From Nocardioides guangzhouensis (GTDB taxonomy: Bacteria; Actinomycetota; Actinomycetes; Propionibacteriales; Nocardioidaceae): a stretch of DNA of 64,000 bases. A program made the position numbers and the translations under genes. The notes under the pieces were generated by a model. The model had not been told where the DNA came from and did no database searches. It saw nothing but the letters and a program-made list of their open reading frames with translations. Shown here piece after piece: positions 41,648-50,154 of this stretch (position 1 is the first letter of the stretch; each line of letters opens with the position of its first letter). The stretch lies in NCBI RefSeq assembly GCF_004519545.1, contig NZ_SDKM01000027.1, positions 1 to 64,000 on the forward strand, written 5' to 3'.

Positions 41648-42841
41648 TCAGCGAGCAGGCCAGCCGGTGTACCCCTCGGCGAGGTACGTCGACCCGGCCG
41701 TGGAGGCGACCACGGACTCGAGCTCGCCGACCTGGCGGCGTACGTCGAAGTCGCTGGCGTCGGGGAGCGTGTGCAGCATCGTGGTCATCCAGTACGAGAA
41801 GTGCTGCGACTTCCACACCCGGGCCAGGGCCCGGCGGCCGTAGTCGTCGAGCGCGTCGGGGTCTTTCTTCAAGACGGCCCGCTCGAGGCACTCGGCGAGG
41901 ACCCGGACGTCGGCGAGCGCGAGGTTGAGACCCTTGGCGCCGGTGGGCGGGACCGTGTGCGCCGCGTCGCCGGCCAGCAGCATGCTGCCGTGGCGCATGG
42001 GTTCGGCGACGAAGCTGCGGAACGGCAGCACGGCGCGGGACGTGATCGGCCCCTCCTGCAGCGCGAACCCGTCCGCCCCGGCGACGCGGGCCTGCAGCTC
42101 GTCCCAGATCCGGGCGTCGGACCAGTCGGCGGGATCGGTGTCCGGGTCGCACTGGAAGTACATCCGCTGGAGGCTCTCGGTGCGTTGGCTGATCAGCGCG
42201 AAGCCCCGCGACGAGTGGGTGTAGACGAGCTCCGGGGCACTCTTGGGCGCCTCGACGAGGATCCCGAACCAGGCGAAGGGGTACTCGCGGAAGTAGTGCG
42301 TGCGCTGCTGCTCGGGGACCTCGTGCCGGCAGACCGAGCGCGACCCGTCGGCACCCACGAGGTAGCTGCAGCGGATCTCCTGCTCGACGCCGTCGGCGTC
42401 GGTGAACCGGATCCCGGGCCGGGACCCGGTCACGTCGACCACCTCGGTGCCGCTGATGCCGAACCGCACGTCTCCCCCGTCGCGCGCACGGGCGTCGGCG
42501 AGGTCGATGAAGACGTCGGTCTGCGGGTAGAGCCAGACCGAGGCGCCGGTGAGGTACTGGAAGTCGATGCGGTGGCTGGCCCCGCCGAAGCGCAGCGCGA
42601 TGCCGTCGTGCTCGTCGCCGTCGCGGCGTACCCGGTCGGAGACGCCGGTGTCGAGGAGCAGCCGGACGCTGTCCGCCTCGAGGATGCCGGCCCGGACCGT
42701 GTGCTCGATCTCGGAGCGGGGGCGGTTGTCGACGACGACGGAGTCGATGCCGCTCAGCGACAGCAGGTGGGAGAGCATCAGGCCGGCGGGGCCGCCACCG
42801 ACGATCCCGACGGTCGTGTCCGTGAGCACGCGCCCGGTCAC
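41648..42841 (-). CDS. pobA: 4-hydroxybenzoate 3-monooxygenase
   Basis: 397 residues, class A flavoprotein hydroxylase of the PobA type: GIVGGGPAGLMLSHLLSLSG, the long insertion with HTVRAGILEADSV, LVGADGSRSVCR and the GD motif LAGDAAHTVPPTGAKGLNLA. It converts 4-hydroxybenzoate to protocatechuate with NAD(P)H and O2. GTG 42841 overlaps the pcaC stop (GTGA); a second GTG at 42829 is possible. Last gene of the pcaHGBDC-pobA operon, so its product feeds the first enzyme of the same transcript. Confidence 0.93.
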   Translation of the reverse strand: MTGRVLTDTTVGIVGGGPAGLMLSHLLSLSGIDSVVVDNRPRSEIEHTVRAGILEADSVRLLLDTGVSDRVRRDGDEHDGIALRFGGASHRIDFQYLTGASVWLYPQTDVFIDLADARARDGGDVRFGISGTEVVDVTGSRPGIRFTDADGVEQEIRCSYLVGADGSRSVCRHEVPEQQRTHYFREYPFAWFGILVEAPKSAPELVYTHSSRGFALISQRTESLQRMYFQCDPDTDPADWSDARIWDELQARVAGADGFALQEGPITSRAVLPFRSFVAEPMRHGSMLLAGDAAHTVPPTGAKGLNLALADVRVLAECLERAVLKKDPDALDDYGRRALARVWKSQHFSYWMTTMLHTLPDASDFDVRRQVGELESVVASTAGSTYLAEGYTGWPAR

Positions 42842-43212
42842 CGGTCCTCCTCCTCGAGGACGTCCCTCGCGATCGCGAAGGCGTGGTTGGCGGCCGGGAC
42901 CCCGCAGTAGACCCCGGTCTGCAGGATGACCTCGGCGATCTCCTCGGCGGTCAGCCCGTTGCGGAGGGCCGCGGCCACGTGCATCGCGAGCTCTTCCCAG
43001 TGCCCGTTCGCGATGAGCGCGGTGAGCGTGATGACGCTGCGGGTGCGGCGGTCGAGGCCGGGCCGGGTCCACACCTCGCCCCAGGCGTAGCGGGTGATGA
43101 AGGCCTGGAAGTCCTCGGTCAGCCCGGTCTTCGCGCCCTCGGCGCGGTCGACGTGCGCGTCGCCCAGCACCTCGCGGCGTACCGTCATGCCGGCGTCGTA
43201 GCTGTCGGTCAC
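42838..43212 (-). CDS. pcaC: 4-carboxymuconolactone decarboxylase
   Basis: 124 residues of the carboxymuconolactone decarboxylase fold: WGEVWTRPGLDRRTRSVITL, the catalytic-region NGHWEELAMHVAAALRNGLT and a late Cys-containing QTGVYCGVPAANHAF. It decarboxylates 4-carboxymuconolactone to 3-oxoadipate enol-lactone. In many actinobacteria PcaC is fused to PcaD (PcaL); here they are separate, joined by a GTGA overlap. Confidence 0.93.
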   Translation of the reverse strand: MTDSYDAGMTVRREVLGDAHVDRAEGAKTGLTEDFQAFITRYAWGEVWTRPGLDRRTRSVITLTALIANGHWEELAMHVAAALRNGLTAEEIAEVILQTGVYCGVPAANHAFAIARDVLEEEDR

Positions 43213-43994
43213 GGGTTCCTCCTGGTCGTGGCGAACCGGCGCAGCACGGCTGCGACGTCGTCGGGTGCCTCGGCGGGCGGCAGGTGGCCGCAGCCGGTGA
43301 GCACGACGAAGGTCCGGTCGGGGATGCGGGTGGTGGCGGCGTCGGCGTGCTCGGGAGCGACCACGACGTCGTGCTCGCCGGGTGCGACGAGCACCGGCAC
43401 CGTGGCCGCGGCGAGGTGGTCGCTGAGGTCGAAGTCGCGCAGCGCGAGGCAGGCCAGCGCGTAGGACCCGGCGTCGGCCTCCGAGAGGCTGGTCAGCAGC
43501 GCGCCCGCCGCCTCGGGGTCCCGGTCGGTGAACCCGGCTGCGAACCAGCGCACGGACGAGGGGCCCACCATCACCGGGGTCCCGGCCCGGCGCACCAGGT
43601 CGGCGCGGTCGACCCAGGACTGCGGGTCGGCGAGGCGGGGGGCGGACGCGATCGCGGCGGTCCCGAGGAAGGGGCCGGGGGCCAGGGAGAGCTGCAGCCC
43701 GACGGCACCGCCCAACGACACCCCGGCGTACCAGGCGGGTCGACCGGCGGCGAGGAGGTCGGCCCGGTCGCGGACGAGATCGGCGAGGTCGGCCACCGAG
43801 AAGGCGTCGCCGGCGGGCTTGCTGTGGCCGTGGCCGGGGAGGTCCCAGCCGACGACGTCGAGGTCCGGGGCGAGCAGCCGCGCGCACGCCGACCACAGCG
43901 CCGTGACCGAGGTGCCCAGCGACGGGCCGACGACGAGCACCCGGTTCGCCGTCTCGTCACCGGCGAGGCGGGTGAAGGCGAGCTCAGGAGTCAT
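43209..43994 (-). CDS. pcaD: 3-oxoadipate enol-lactonase
   Basis: 261 residues, alpha/beta hydrolase: oxyanion region GPSLGTSVTALWSACARLL, nucleophile elbow YAGVSLGGAVGLQLSL (Ser about residue 93), Asp in PGEHDVVV and His in GCGHLPPAEAP. It hydrolyses 3-oxoadipate enol-lactone to 3-oxoadipate. Placed between pcaB and pcaC; the start overlaps the end of pcaB by 11 bases. Confidence 0.92.
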   Translation of the reverse strand: MTPELAFTRLAGDETANRVLVVGPSLGTSVTALWSACARLLAPDLDVVGWDLPGHGHSKPAGDAFSVADLADLVRDRADLLAAGRPAWYAGVSLGGAVGLQLSLAPGPFLGTAAIASAPRLADPQSWVDRADLVRRAGTPVMVGPSSVRWFAAGFTDRDPEAAGALLTSLSEADAGSYALACLALRDFDLSDHLAAATVPVLVAPGEHDVVVAPEHADAATTRIPDRTFVVLTGCGHLPPAEAPDDVAAVLRRFATTRRNP

Positions 43995-45177
43995 GGCCGG
44001 CTCCTCGCACCCGGGCGAGCGCCGCGTCGACGAAGGCGTCCGTGGCGCCGAGGTAGTCCGCGAGCGTGCCCTCGCCGCCGCGCTCCGCCAGCAGCAGGTC
44101 GGCGGCCGCGTCGGCGTTGCGGGCCATCGCGACGGTGTCGACCCCGAGACCGGCGAGCAGCTCGGCTGCCTGTGCGGCCGTCACCACGGTGAGCTCGAGC
44201 AGGCGGCGCAGGCTCGGCCACTCGGCGTGCCAGGCCCCGTCGGGTCGCTCGTCCACGGCGGTCGCCGCCGCGACGTGGACCTGGGCTCCCAGCTGGGGAG
44301 CCTGCAGGGCGGCTGCGCGCACCAGCACCGACAGCACCGGGTTCTGCTTGTGCGGCATCGTCGACGACGCTCCGCGCCCGGCGACGGCCCCCTCGCGCAC
44401 CTCCCCGATCTCGGGGCGGGTGAGCGTGAGCACGGTGGTCGCGACGACGCCGAGCGCGTCGCAGGTCTCGACGAGCGCGTCGGCCAGCCGCGTCATCGGC
44501 GTACGGCGGGTGTGCCAGGGCAGCGCGGGCCAGGCCAGCCCGAGGTGCCCGGCCAAGGCCTCGGCCACGTCCGTGGGCCGGTCGGTGAGGTCGGCGGCGC
44601 GGGCCAGGGTGCCGGCCGCTCCCCCGCACTGCACCGGCAGCGACCGGCGTACGACGGCGAGCGCGTCGGCGGCGTCGAGGACCCCGGTCAGCCACTGGGC
44701 GGTCTTCAGGCCGAAGGTGACCGGGACGGCGTACTGCGTCAGCGTGCGTCCCGCCATCACCGTGCCCCGGTGCTCATCGGCGAGGTCCGCCAGCCGGTCG
44801 GCGGCGCGGCGGAGGTCGGCCTCGACCCGTGCCACGGCGTCCCGGGCGAGCAGCACGAGTGCGGTGTCCAGGACGTCCTGGCTGGTCAGCCCGGCGTGCA
44901 CGAGGTCAGCGGTGTCCGCCTCGTCGATCCGCGCGCGCAGCGCGCGCACGAGCGGGAGCACCGGGTTGCCGGCGTCCTCGACGTCGCCCGGGTCGAGCGC
45001 GGGCGTCCAGCCAGCGGCGGCGCGGGAGACCGCTTCGACCTGGTCCTCGGTGGCGGCCTTGCCGTCGGCGAGCGCCCGCAGCCAGGCCACCTCGACGCGG
45101 AGCATTGCCTGCACCAGCGCGGCGTCGTCGGCGACGCCGTCCGCGCGGTGCGATCCCGGCCGCAGCAGGTCCGACAT
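43984..45177 (-). CDS. pcaB: 3-carboxy-cis,cis-muconate cycloisomerase
   Basis: 397 residues, fumarase/aspartase superfamily with signature GASSTMPHKQNPVLSVLV and the upstream GLTSQDVLDTALVL. It lactonises 3-carboxymuconate to 4-carboxymuconolactone. Two bases follow between pcaG stop and its ATG. The size is slightly below the usual 440-450 residues, but all three conserved regions are visible. Position in the operon supports PcaB over adenylosuccinate lyase. Confidence 0.92.
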   Translation of the reverse strand: MSDLLRPGSHRADGVADDAALVQAMLRVEVAWLRALADGKAATEDQVEAVSRAAAGWTPALDPGDVEDAGNPVLPLVRALRARIDEADTADLVHAGLTSQDVLDTALVLLARDAVARVEADLRRAADRLADLADEHRGTVMAGRTLTQYAVPVTFGLKTAQWLTGVLDAADALAVVRRSLPVQCGGAAGTLARAADLTDRPTDVAEALAGHLGLAWPALPWHTRRTPMTRLADALVETCDALGVVATTVLTLTRPEIGEVREGAVAGRGASSTMPHKQNPVLSVLVRAAALQAPQLGAQVHVAAATAVDERPDGAWHAEWPSLRRLLELTVVTAAQAAELLAGLGVDTVAMARNADAAADLLLAERGGEGTLADYLGATDAFVDAALARVRGAGHDS

Positions 45178-45179
45178 CC

Positions 45180-45758
45180 TCAGCCCTCGTGCCCGGGGTA
45201 GCGGAGGAACACGGTCTCCCGGTCCCCCTGCAGGTGCACGTCGAACCGCAGGCTGCCGTCGGGCTCGCGCTCCGCGACCATGCTGTGCCGGCGCTCGTCG
45301 TCGAGGCCCGCGAGCAGCCGGTCGGCCGCCAGGACGGCGTCGTCGCCGGGCAGGTAGATGCGGGTGAACAGCCGGTTCAGGAGGCCGCGGGCGAACACCG
45401 TCACCGTGAAGAACGCGGCCGCGCCCTCGCCGGTGGGGGCCGGTTCCACGGTGCTGAACCAGTAGCGGCCGGTGCGGTCGGTGCTGCTGCGGCCCCAGCC
45501 GGTGAAGTCGCCACCGGGCCGCCGGAGCGAGCCCTCGACGCGCGGGACGTCACCCGAGCCGTCGGCCTGGCGGATCTCCAGCAGCGCGTCCGGCACCGGC
45601 TGCCCGGCCCCGTCGTACACGCGGCCGTGCAGGCGCACCGAGCCCGGGCTGCCGATCGGGACCAGCTCGCGGTCGAGGTCGAACGGCAGCGCGTAGTGGA
45701 AGAACGGCCCGATGGTCTGGCCGGGCGTCGCGGTCAGGTCGCGGACGGTCTCAGGCAT
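45180..45758 (-). CDS. pcaG: Protocatechuate 3,4-dioxygenase, alpha subunit
   Basis: 192 residues, intradiol dioxygenase fold without the metal ligands: TPGQTIGPFFHYALPF, VRLHGRVYDGAGQPVPDALL, EIRQADGSG and the terminal LQGDRETVFLRYPG. It pairs with PcaH to form the dioxygenase that opens protocatechuate between the hydroxyls. Its start overlaps the pcaH stop by 8 bases. Confidence 0.94.
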   Translation of the reverse strand: MPETVRDLTATPGQTIGPFFHYALPFDLDRELVPIGSPGSVRLHGRVYDGAGQPVPDALLEIRQADGSGDVPRVEGSLRRPGGDFTGWGRSSTDRTGRYWFSTVEPAPTGEGAAAFFTVTVFARGLLNRLFTRIYLPGDDAVLAADRLLAGLDDERRHSMVAEREPDGSLRFDVHLQGDRETVFLRYPGHEG

Positions 45759-46494
45759 CGTCGTCCTCGGCTTCCATCTGGGTCGCGTGGGCGCCGGTCA
45801 GCACGATGTCCCAGCGGTAGCCCATCAGCCACTCGTGCTCCGACAGGTCGTGGTCGTACGTCGCCACCAGACGGTCGCGGGCCCGCTGGTCGGTGATCGA
45901 CTGGTAGATCGGGTCCAGCGCGAACAGCGGGTCGGACGGGAAGTACATCTGGGTGATCATCCGCTGGGTGAAGTCGGTGCCGAACAGCGAGAAGTGGATG
46001 TGCGCTGGCCGCCAGGCGTTGTGGTGGTTGCGCCACGGGTAGGGCCCCGGCTTGATCGTGACGAACTCGTAGGTGCCGTCGTCGTCGGTGAGGCAGCGAC
46101 CGACCCCGGTGAAGTTGGGGTCGACCGGGGCCGGGTGCTGGTCGCGCTTGTGCACGTAGCGGCCCGCGGCGTTGGCCTGCCAGATCTCGACGAGCTGGCG
46201 GCGTACCGGCCGTCCGTCGCCGTCGAGCAGCCTCCCGCGCAGGCGCATGCGCTCGCCGATCGGCTCCCCGCCGGCCTGGATCGTCAGGTCCGCCTCGAGC
46301 GGGTCGACGTCGGAGTGCCCGAAGACCGGGGCGACCAGCTCGGCGCCCTCGGGATCGGCATGGCGCAGGTCCTTGGTGGGGTGGCGCAGGATCGAGCTCC
46401 GGTACGGCGGGAAGTCCACACGCGGCTGGGTCTCGCCGGAAGCGCCGGCGTGGATGTCAGCGATCTCCTTGCTGACCGACTCCTGGGTGTCCAT
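45751..46494 (-). CDS. pcaH: Protocatechuate 3,4-dioxygenase, beta subunit
   Basis: 247 residues. It carries the Fe(III) ligands of intradiol enzymes: Tyr in NAAGRYVHKRDQHPAP and Tyr-His-His in GPYPWRNHHNAWRPAHIHFS. The LVEIWQANAAGRY strand is typical. First gene of pcaHGBDC-pobA; ATG 46494, divergent from the IclR gene with a palindromic operator in the 70-base gap. Confidence 0.95.
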   Translation of the reverse strand: MDTQESVSKEIADIHAGASGETQPRVDFPPYRSSILRHPTKDLRHADPEGAELVAPVFGHSDVDPLEADLTIQAGGEPIGERMRLRGRLLDGDGRPVRRQLVEIWQANAAGRYVHKRDQHPAPVDPNFTGVGRCLTDDDGTYEFVTIKPGPYPWRNHHNAWRPAHIHFSLFGTDFTQRMITQMYFPSDPLFALDPIYQSITDQRARDRLVATYDHDLSEHEWLMGYRWDIVLTGAHATQMEAEDDDA

Positions 46495-46539
46495 GCAGGG
46501 AAGTGAACTCCCCCGAGGGGGCCGAAGTCCACGTAGGCT

Positions 46540-46554
46540 TTCCGCTGAGCGGAA
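46540..46554. promoter_or_regulatory. Palindrome in the pcaH / IclR intergenic region
   Basis: TTCCGCTGAGCGGAA is a perfect 7-1-7 inverted repeat, 10 bases before the IclR start and 46 before pcaH. IclR-family regulators bind palindromes of this size, and TTCCGC-type sites are known for the family. Predicted site for control of both genes by the divergent IclR protein. Confidence 0.62.
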
Positions 46555-46564
46555 GGATCCTGAG

Positions 46565-47332
46565 ATGGCCGGCAACACCTCCAGCCCCGGAGCCACCGTG
46601 GTCTCGCGAGCCATGGCCGTGCTCGGCGCCTTCGACGAGCGGCACCGGCGGCTCGGCCTGTCCGAGCTGGCCAGGCGCGCCGACCTGCCCCTGGCCACCA
46701 CCCACCGGATCGTCGGCGAGCTCGTCGCGCACGGCGCCCTCGCCCGGGCGGGCACCGGCGAGTACGTCGTGGGTCGCCGCATCTGGTCGCTCGGGCTGCT
46801 GGCACCCGTGCAGACCGGCGTCCGCGAGGTCGCCTCGCCGTTCCTCAACGACCTGTACGCCGCGACGCTGGCCACCGTGCACCTCGCCGTGCGGGAGGGC
46901 GACCAGGTCCTCTACCTCGACCGGATCTCGGGCCAGCGCTCCGTCCCCGTCGTCAGCACCGTCGGGTCGCGGCTCCCGCTGCACTCCACCGGGGTCGGGA
47001 AGGTGCTCCTCGCCCACGCCCCCGACACCGTGCAGGCCGACGTGCTGGCCCGGCTGCACCGGATCACGCCGTACACCATCACCCAGCCGGCGCGACTCCG
47101 CGAGCAGCTGCAGCGCGTGCTCGCCGACGACTACGCCACCACCGTCGAGGAGATGACGCTCGGCGCCTGCTCGGTCGCCGTCCCGGTCCGCCGGGCCGAC
47201 CGCGAGGTGGTCGCCGCCCTCGGCATCGTCGTCCCCAGCCTCAAGCGGGACCGGTCCCGGCTGGTCGCCGCGCTGCAGGTCGCGGCGCACGGCATCGGCC
47301 GCAGCCTGACCGGCCCGTCGGGTCGCGGGTAG
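46565..47332 (+). CDS. IclR-family regulator of the pca-pob operon
   Basis: 255 residues. N-terminal winged helix (VVSRAMAVLGAFDERHRRLG, LSELARRADLPLATTHRIVG) and the C-terminal effector domain with HSTGVGKVLLAHAPD and SVAVPVRRADREVVAALGIV. IclR proteins PcaR, PobR and PcaU control protocatechuate and 4-hydroxybenzoate genes in other bacteria. Divergent from pcaH. Whether it activates or represses cannot be told. Confidence 0.9.
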   Translation: MAGNTSSPGATVVSRAMAVLGAFDERHRRLGLSELARRADLPLATTHRIVGELVAHGALARAGTGEYVVGRRIWSLGLLAPVQTGVREVASPFLNDLYAATLATVHLAVREGDQVLYLDRISGQRSVPVVSTVGSRLPLHSTGVGKVLLAHAPDTVQADVLARLHRITPYTITQPARLREQLQRVLADDYATTVEEMTLGACSVAVPVRRADREVVAALGIVVPSLKRDRSRLVAALQVAAHGIGRSLTGPSGRG

Positions 47333-47349
47333 GGGCCCAGGGACTCACT

Positions 47350-47373
47350 GATTCCCCGGGCGCCCGGGGAATC
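47350..47373. terminator. 24-base perfect palindrome between convergent genes
   Basis: GATTCCCCGGGC followed directly by GCCCGGGGAATC, 18 bases after the IclR stop and 73 bases from the convergent ALDH7-type gene end. It is likely a bidirectional terminator hairpin, although no T-run follows. Downstream, TTTCCGTGCC is repeated at 47394-47403 and 47414-47423. Confidence 0.55.
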
Positions 47374-47445
47374 GCTGCCCGGGCGGGGAATGCTTTCCGT
47401 GCCAGGGCATCGATTTCCGTGCCTAGCCCGTGCCGCCCGCCCCGG

Positions 47446-48975
47446 TCAGACCGAGAAGTCGACCCCCTGGGCGAGCGGGAGCTCACCTGAGTAGTTGATG
47501 GTGTTCGTCGCCCGGCGCATGTAGGCCCGCCAGGCGTCGGAGCCGGACTCGCGTCCGCCGCCGGTCTCCTTCTCGCCGCCGAAGGCACCGCCGATCTCGG
47601 CGCCGGAGGTGCCGATGTTGACGTTGACGATGCCGCAGTCGGAGCCCTCGGGCCCGCAGAACAGCTCGGCCTCCCGTACGTCGGAGGTGAAGACGCTCGA
47701 GGACAGGCCCTGCGGGACGGCGTTATTGAGGTCGATCGCGGTGCGGAAGTCGTCGTACGGCAGCACGTAGAGCAGCGGCGCGAACGTCTCCCGCGCGACC
47801 ACGTCGGTCTGCTCGTCCATCCGGACGATCGCGGGGCGTGCGTAGAAGGCCTCGGGTGCGAGGTCCTCGTGGGCCCGGCCGCCACCGACGACGAGCTTGC
47901 CGCCGTCCCCGGTCGCCGTGGTGATCGCGGCCTCCATCGACTCGTAGGCCCGGCGGTTGACCAGCGGCCCGACCAGGGTGCCCTCGGTCAGGGGGTTGCC
48001 GATCGGGAGCCGGTCGTACGCCGACGCGAGCCGGTCGGTGAGCTCGTCGACGACGCTGGTGTGCGCGATCACCCGCCGCATCGTGGTGCAGCGCTGGCCC
48101 GCGGTGCCGGCCGCCGCGAAGACGATGCCGCGCACGGCCAGGTCGAGGTCGGCGGACCCGGAGACCACGGCGGCGTTGTTGCCGCCGAGCTCGAGCAGCG
48201 ACCGGCCGAACCGCCCGGCCACCCGCGGCCCGACGGCCTGTCCCATCCGGGTCGACCCGGTGGCGCTGAGCAGGGCGACGCCCGGGTGGTCGACCAGCGC
48301 CTGGCCGACGTCGGGCCCGCCGAGCAGCACCTGCGAGAGCGCCTCCGGGGCGTCGGTCTCGGCGATCGCCTGCGCCAGCACGGCGTGGCACGCCAGCGAG
48401 GTCAGCGGGGTCGCCTCGGAGGGCTTCCACACGACCGGGTCGCCGCAGACCAGCGCGACGGCGGTGTTCCACGACCAGACCGCGGCCGGGAAGTTGAACG
48501 CCGAGACCACGCCGACGACACCGAGCGGGTGCCAGGTCTCCATCAGCCGGTGGCCGGGCCGCTCCGAGGGCATCGTCCGCCCGTAGAGCTGCCGCGACAG
48601 GCCGACCGCGAAGTCGCAGATGTCGACCATCTCCTGGACTTCGCCGCGGGCCTCGGAGGTGATCTTCCCGGCCTCGATGCTCACCAGCGTGGCCAGGTCG
48701 TCCTTGTGCTCGGCGAGCAGCTCGCCGAACCGCTTGACGAGTGCGCCGCGGGCCGGGGCGGGCACGCTGCGCCAGCGCAGGAAGGCGTCGCGGGCGCGGG
48801 CCACCGCCTCGTCGACGTACGCCGCGTCCCGCCACTGCAGCGAGGCGACCGGGAGTCCGTTGACCGGCGAGCGGGAGTCCGTCCCTCCTGCGTGTGCCTC
48901 GACGTCGACACCGCAGCGGCGCGCGGTCTCGAGGGCGAGGGTGGAGAGCTCGTCCTGGGTGGGGATGGTGGTCAT
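47446..48975 (-). CDS. ALDH7-type aldehyde dehydrogenase (2-aminoadipate semialdehyde / piperideine-6-carboxylate dehydrogenase-like)
   Basis: 509 residues. The C-terminus GGAFGGEKETGGGRESGSDA followed by W..YMRR.TNTINYS.ELPLAQG is the ALDH7/AmaB hallmark. Catalytic Cys in AAGTAGQRCTTMRRV, Glu in SLLELGGNNAAVV. AmaB and antiquitin oxidise 2-aminoadipate 6-semialdehyde to 2-aminoadipate in lysine and pipecolate breakdown. It follows an FAD amine oxidase gene by 21 bases, consistent with amine-derived aldehyde oxidation. Last gene of its operon. Confidence 0.88.
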   Translation of the reverse strand: MTTIPTQDELSTLALETARRCGVDVEAHAGGTDSRSPVNGLPVASLQWRDAAYVDEAVARARDAFLRWRSVPAPARGALVKRFGELLAEHKDDLATLVSIEAGKITSEARGEVQEMVDICDFAVGLSRQLYGRTMPSERPGHRLMETWHPLGVVGVVSAFNFPAAVWSWNTAVALVCGDPVVWKPSEATPLTSLACHAVLAQAIAETDAPEALSQVLLGGPDVGQALVDHPGVALLSATGSTRMGQAVGPRVAGRFGRSLLELGGNNAAVVSGSADLDLAVRGIVFAAAGTAGQRCTTMRRVIAHTSVVDELTDRLASAYDRLPIGNPLTEGTLVGPLVNRRAYESMEAAITTATGDGGKLVVGGGRAHEDLAPEAFYARPAIVRMDEQTDVVARETFAPLLYVLPYDDFRTAIDLNNAVPQGLSSSVFTSDVREAELFCGPEGSDCGIVNVNIGTSGAEIGGAFGGEKETGGGRESGSDAWRAYMRRATNTINYSGELPLAQGVDFSV

Positions 48976-48996
48976 GGGTTCTTCCTACCTCACCGG

Positions 48997-50154
48997 CTAG
49001 ACGATGTTGAGCTCCGGTCTGCTCCCGCGCCCGGCGAACCGGGCGGCGTCGAGCCCACGGACGTCCACGACCGGCGGCCGGCCGAGGTAGAGGTCGCGCA
49101 CCACCTCGCCCATTGCCGGGCCCATGAGGAAGCCGTGGCCGGAGAACCCGGTGGCGTAGAGGAACCGCGAGACCCCCGGGTGCTCCCCCACGAGCGCGTT
49201 GTGGTCGGGCGTCATCTCGTAGAGCCCGGCCCAGCCCGAGACGATGCCGGCCTCCGCGAGCGCGGGCACCCGGCGCTCGATCGCCGCGCCGAGCCGCGGC
49301 AGCCAGGCGTCGGAGCGGCCGAGCTCGAAGCCCGGCCGCTCGTCCGGGTCGGACATGCCGAGCAGCACGCCCGGGCCCTCGCTGTGGAAGTAGAGGCTGG
49401 TGGAGAAGTCGATCGTGAACGGCGTGTGCCGGTCCACCCCGGGGACCGGCCCGGTGGTAAGCACCTGGCGGCGCAGCGGCTCGACGGGCAGGTCCACCCC
49501 GGCCATCCGCCCCACCGCCGCGGACCACGCGCCGGCCGCGCACACGACCACCTCGGTGCGGACCCGGCCGGCGTCGGTGAGCACCGCCCGGACCTGGCCG
49601 TCCTCGACCTCGATACCGGTGACCGCGCAGTGCGTGAGCACCCGGGCGCCCGCCCGGCGCGCCGCCCCGGCGTACCCGAGGACCACGGACTCCGGGGTGC
49701 AGTGGCCGGCGTCGGGCGACCACGAGGCCGCGAGGACACCGCCGACGTCGACCAGCGGGGAGAGCCGCTTCGCCTCGGCCGGCTCGATCATCCGGGTGGG
49801 CACACCGAGCTGATTCTGGAGCGCGACGTTCGCGGTGAACGCCTCGACGTCCTCCGGGCGGTCGAGCAGGAACAGGTAGCCGACCCGGTGCAGGTCGATC
49901 TCCTGGCCGAAGGTCTCCGCGAACCGGCCGTAGGCGTGCAGGCTGCGGGCCCCGAGCTCGATGTTGGTGGCGTCGGAGAACTGCGCCCGCACCCCGCCGG
50001 CGGCCTTGCACGTCGAGCCGGAGCCGAGCGTGTCCCGCTCCAGCAGCAGCACGTCCCGGACGCCGGCGGCGGCGAGGTGGTACGCCGCGCTGAGCCCGAT
50101 CACACCCCCGCCGATGACGACGACCGACGCGGTGGCCGGGAGGTCAACCGCCAT
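48997..50154 (-). CDS. FAD-dependent amine/amino-acid oxidase (DAO family, sarcosine/pipecolate oxidase-like)
   Basis: 385 residues. FAD site VVVIGGGVIGLSAAYHLAAA, then the flavin-contacting GGVRAQFSDATNIELG loop typical of sarcosine/dimethylglycine/pipecolate oxidases, and the C-terminal GLYEMTPDHNALVGEHPG and ATGFSGHGFLMGPAMGEVV. It probably oxidises a secondary or primary amine to an imine or aldehyde. Between the E1 fusion and the ALDH7-type gene, a role in lysine/pipecolate-type catabolism is plausible; the sequence alone does not fix the substrate. Confidence 0.85.
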   Translation of the reverse strand: MAVDLPATASVVVIGGGVIGLSAAYHLAAAGVRDVLLLERDTLGSGSTCKAAGGVRAQFSDATNIELGARSLHAYGRFAETFGQEIDLHRVGYLFLLDRPEDVEAFTANVALQNQLGVPTRMIEPAEAKRLSPLVDVGGVLAASWSPDAGHCTPESVVLGYAGAARRAGARVLTHCAVTGIEVEDGQVRAVLTDAGRVRTEVVVCAAGAWSAAVGRMAGVDLPVEPLRRQVLTTGPVPGVDRHTPFTIDFSTSLYFHSEGPGVLLGMSDPDERPGFELGRSDAWLPRLGAAIERRVPALAEAGIVSGWAGLYEMTPDHNALVGEHPGVSRFLYATGFSGHGFLMGPAMGEVVRDLYLGRPPVVDVRGLDAARFAGRGSRPELNIV

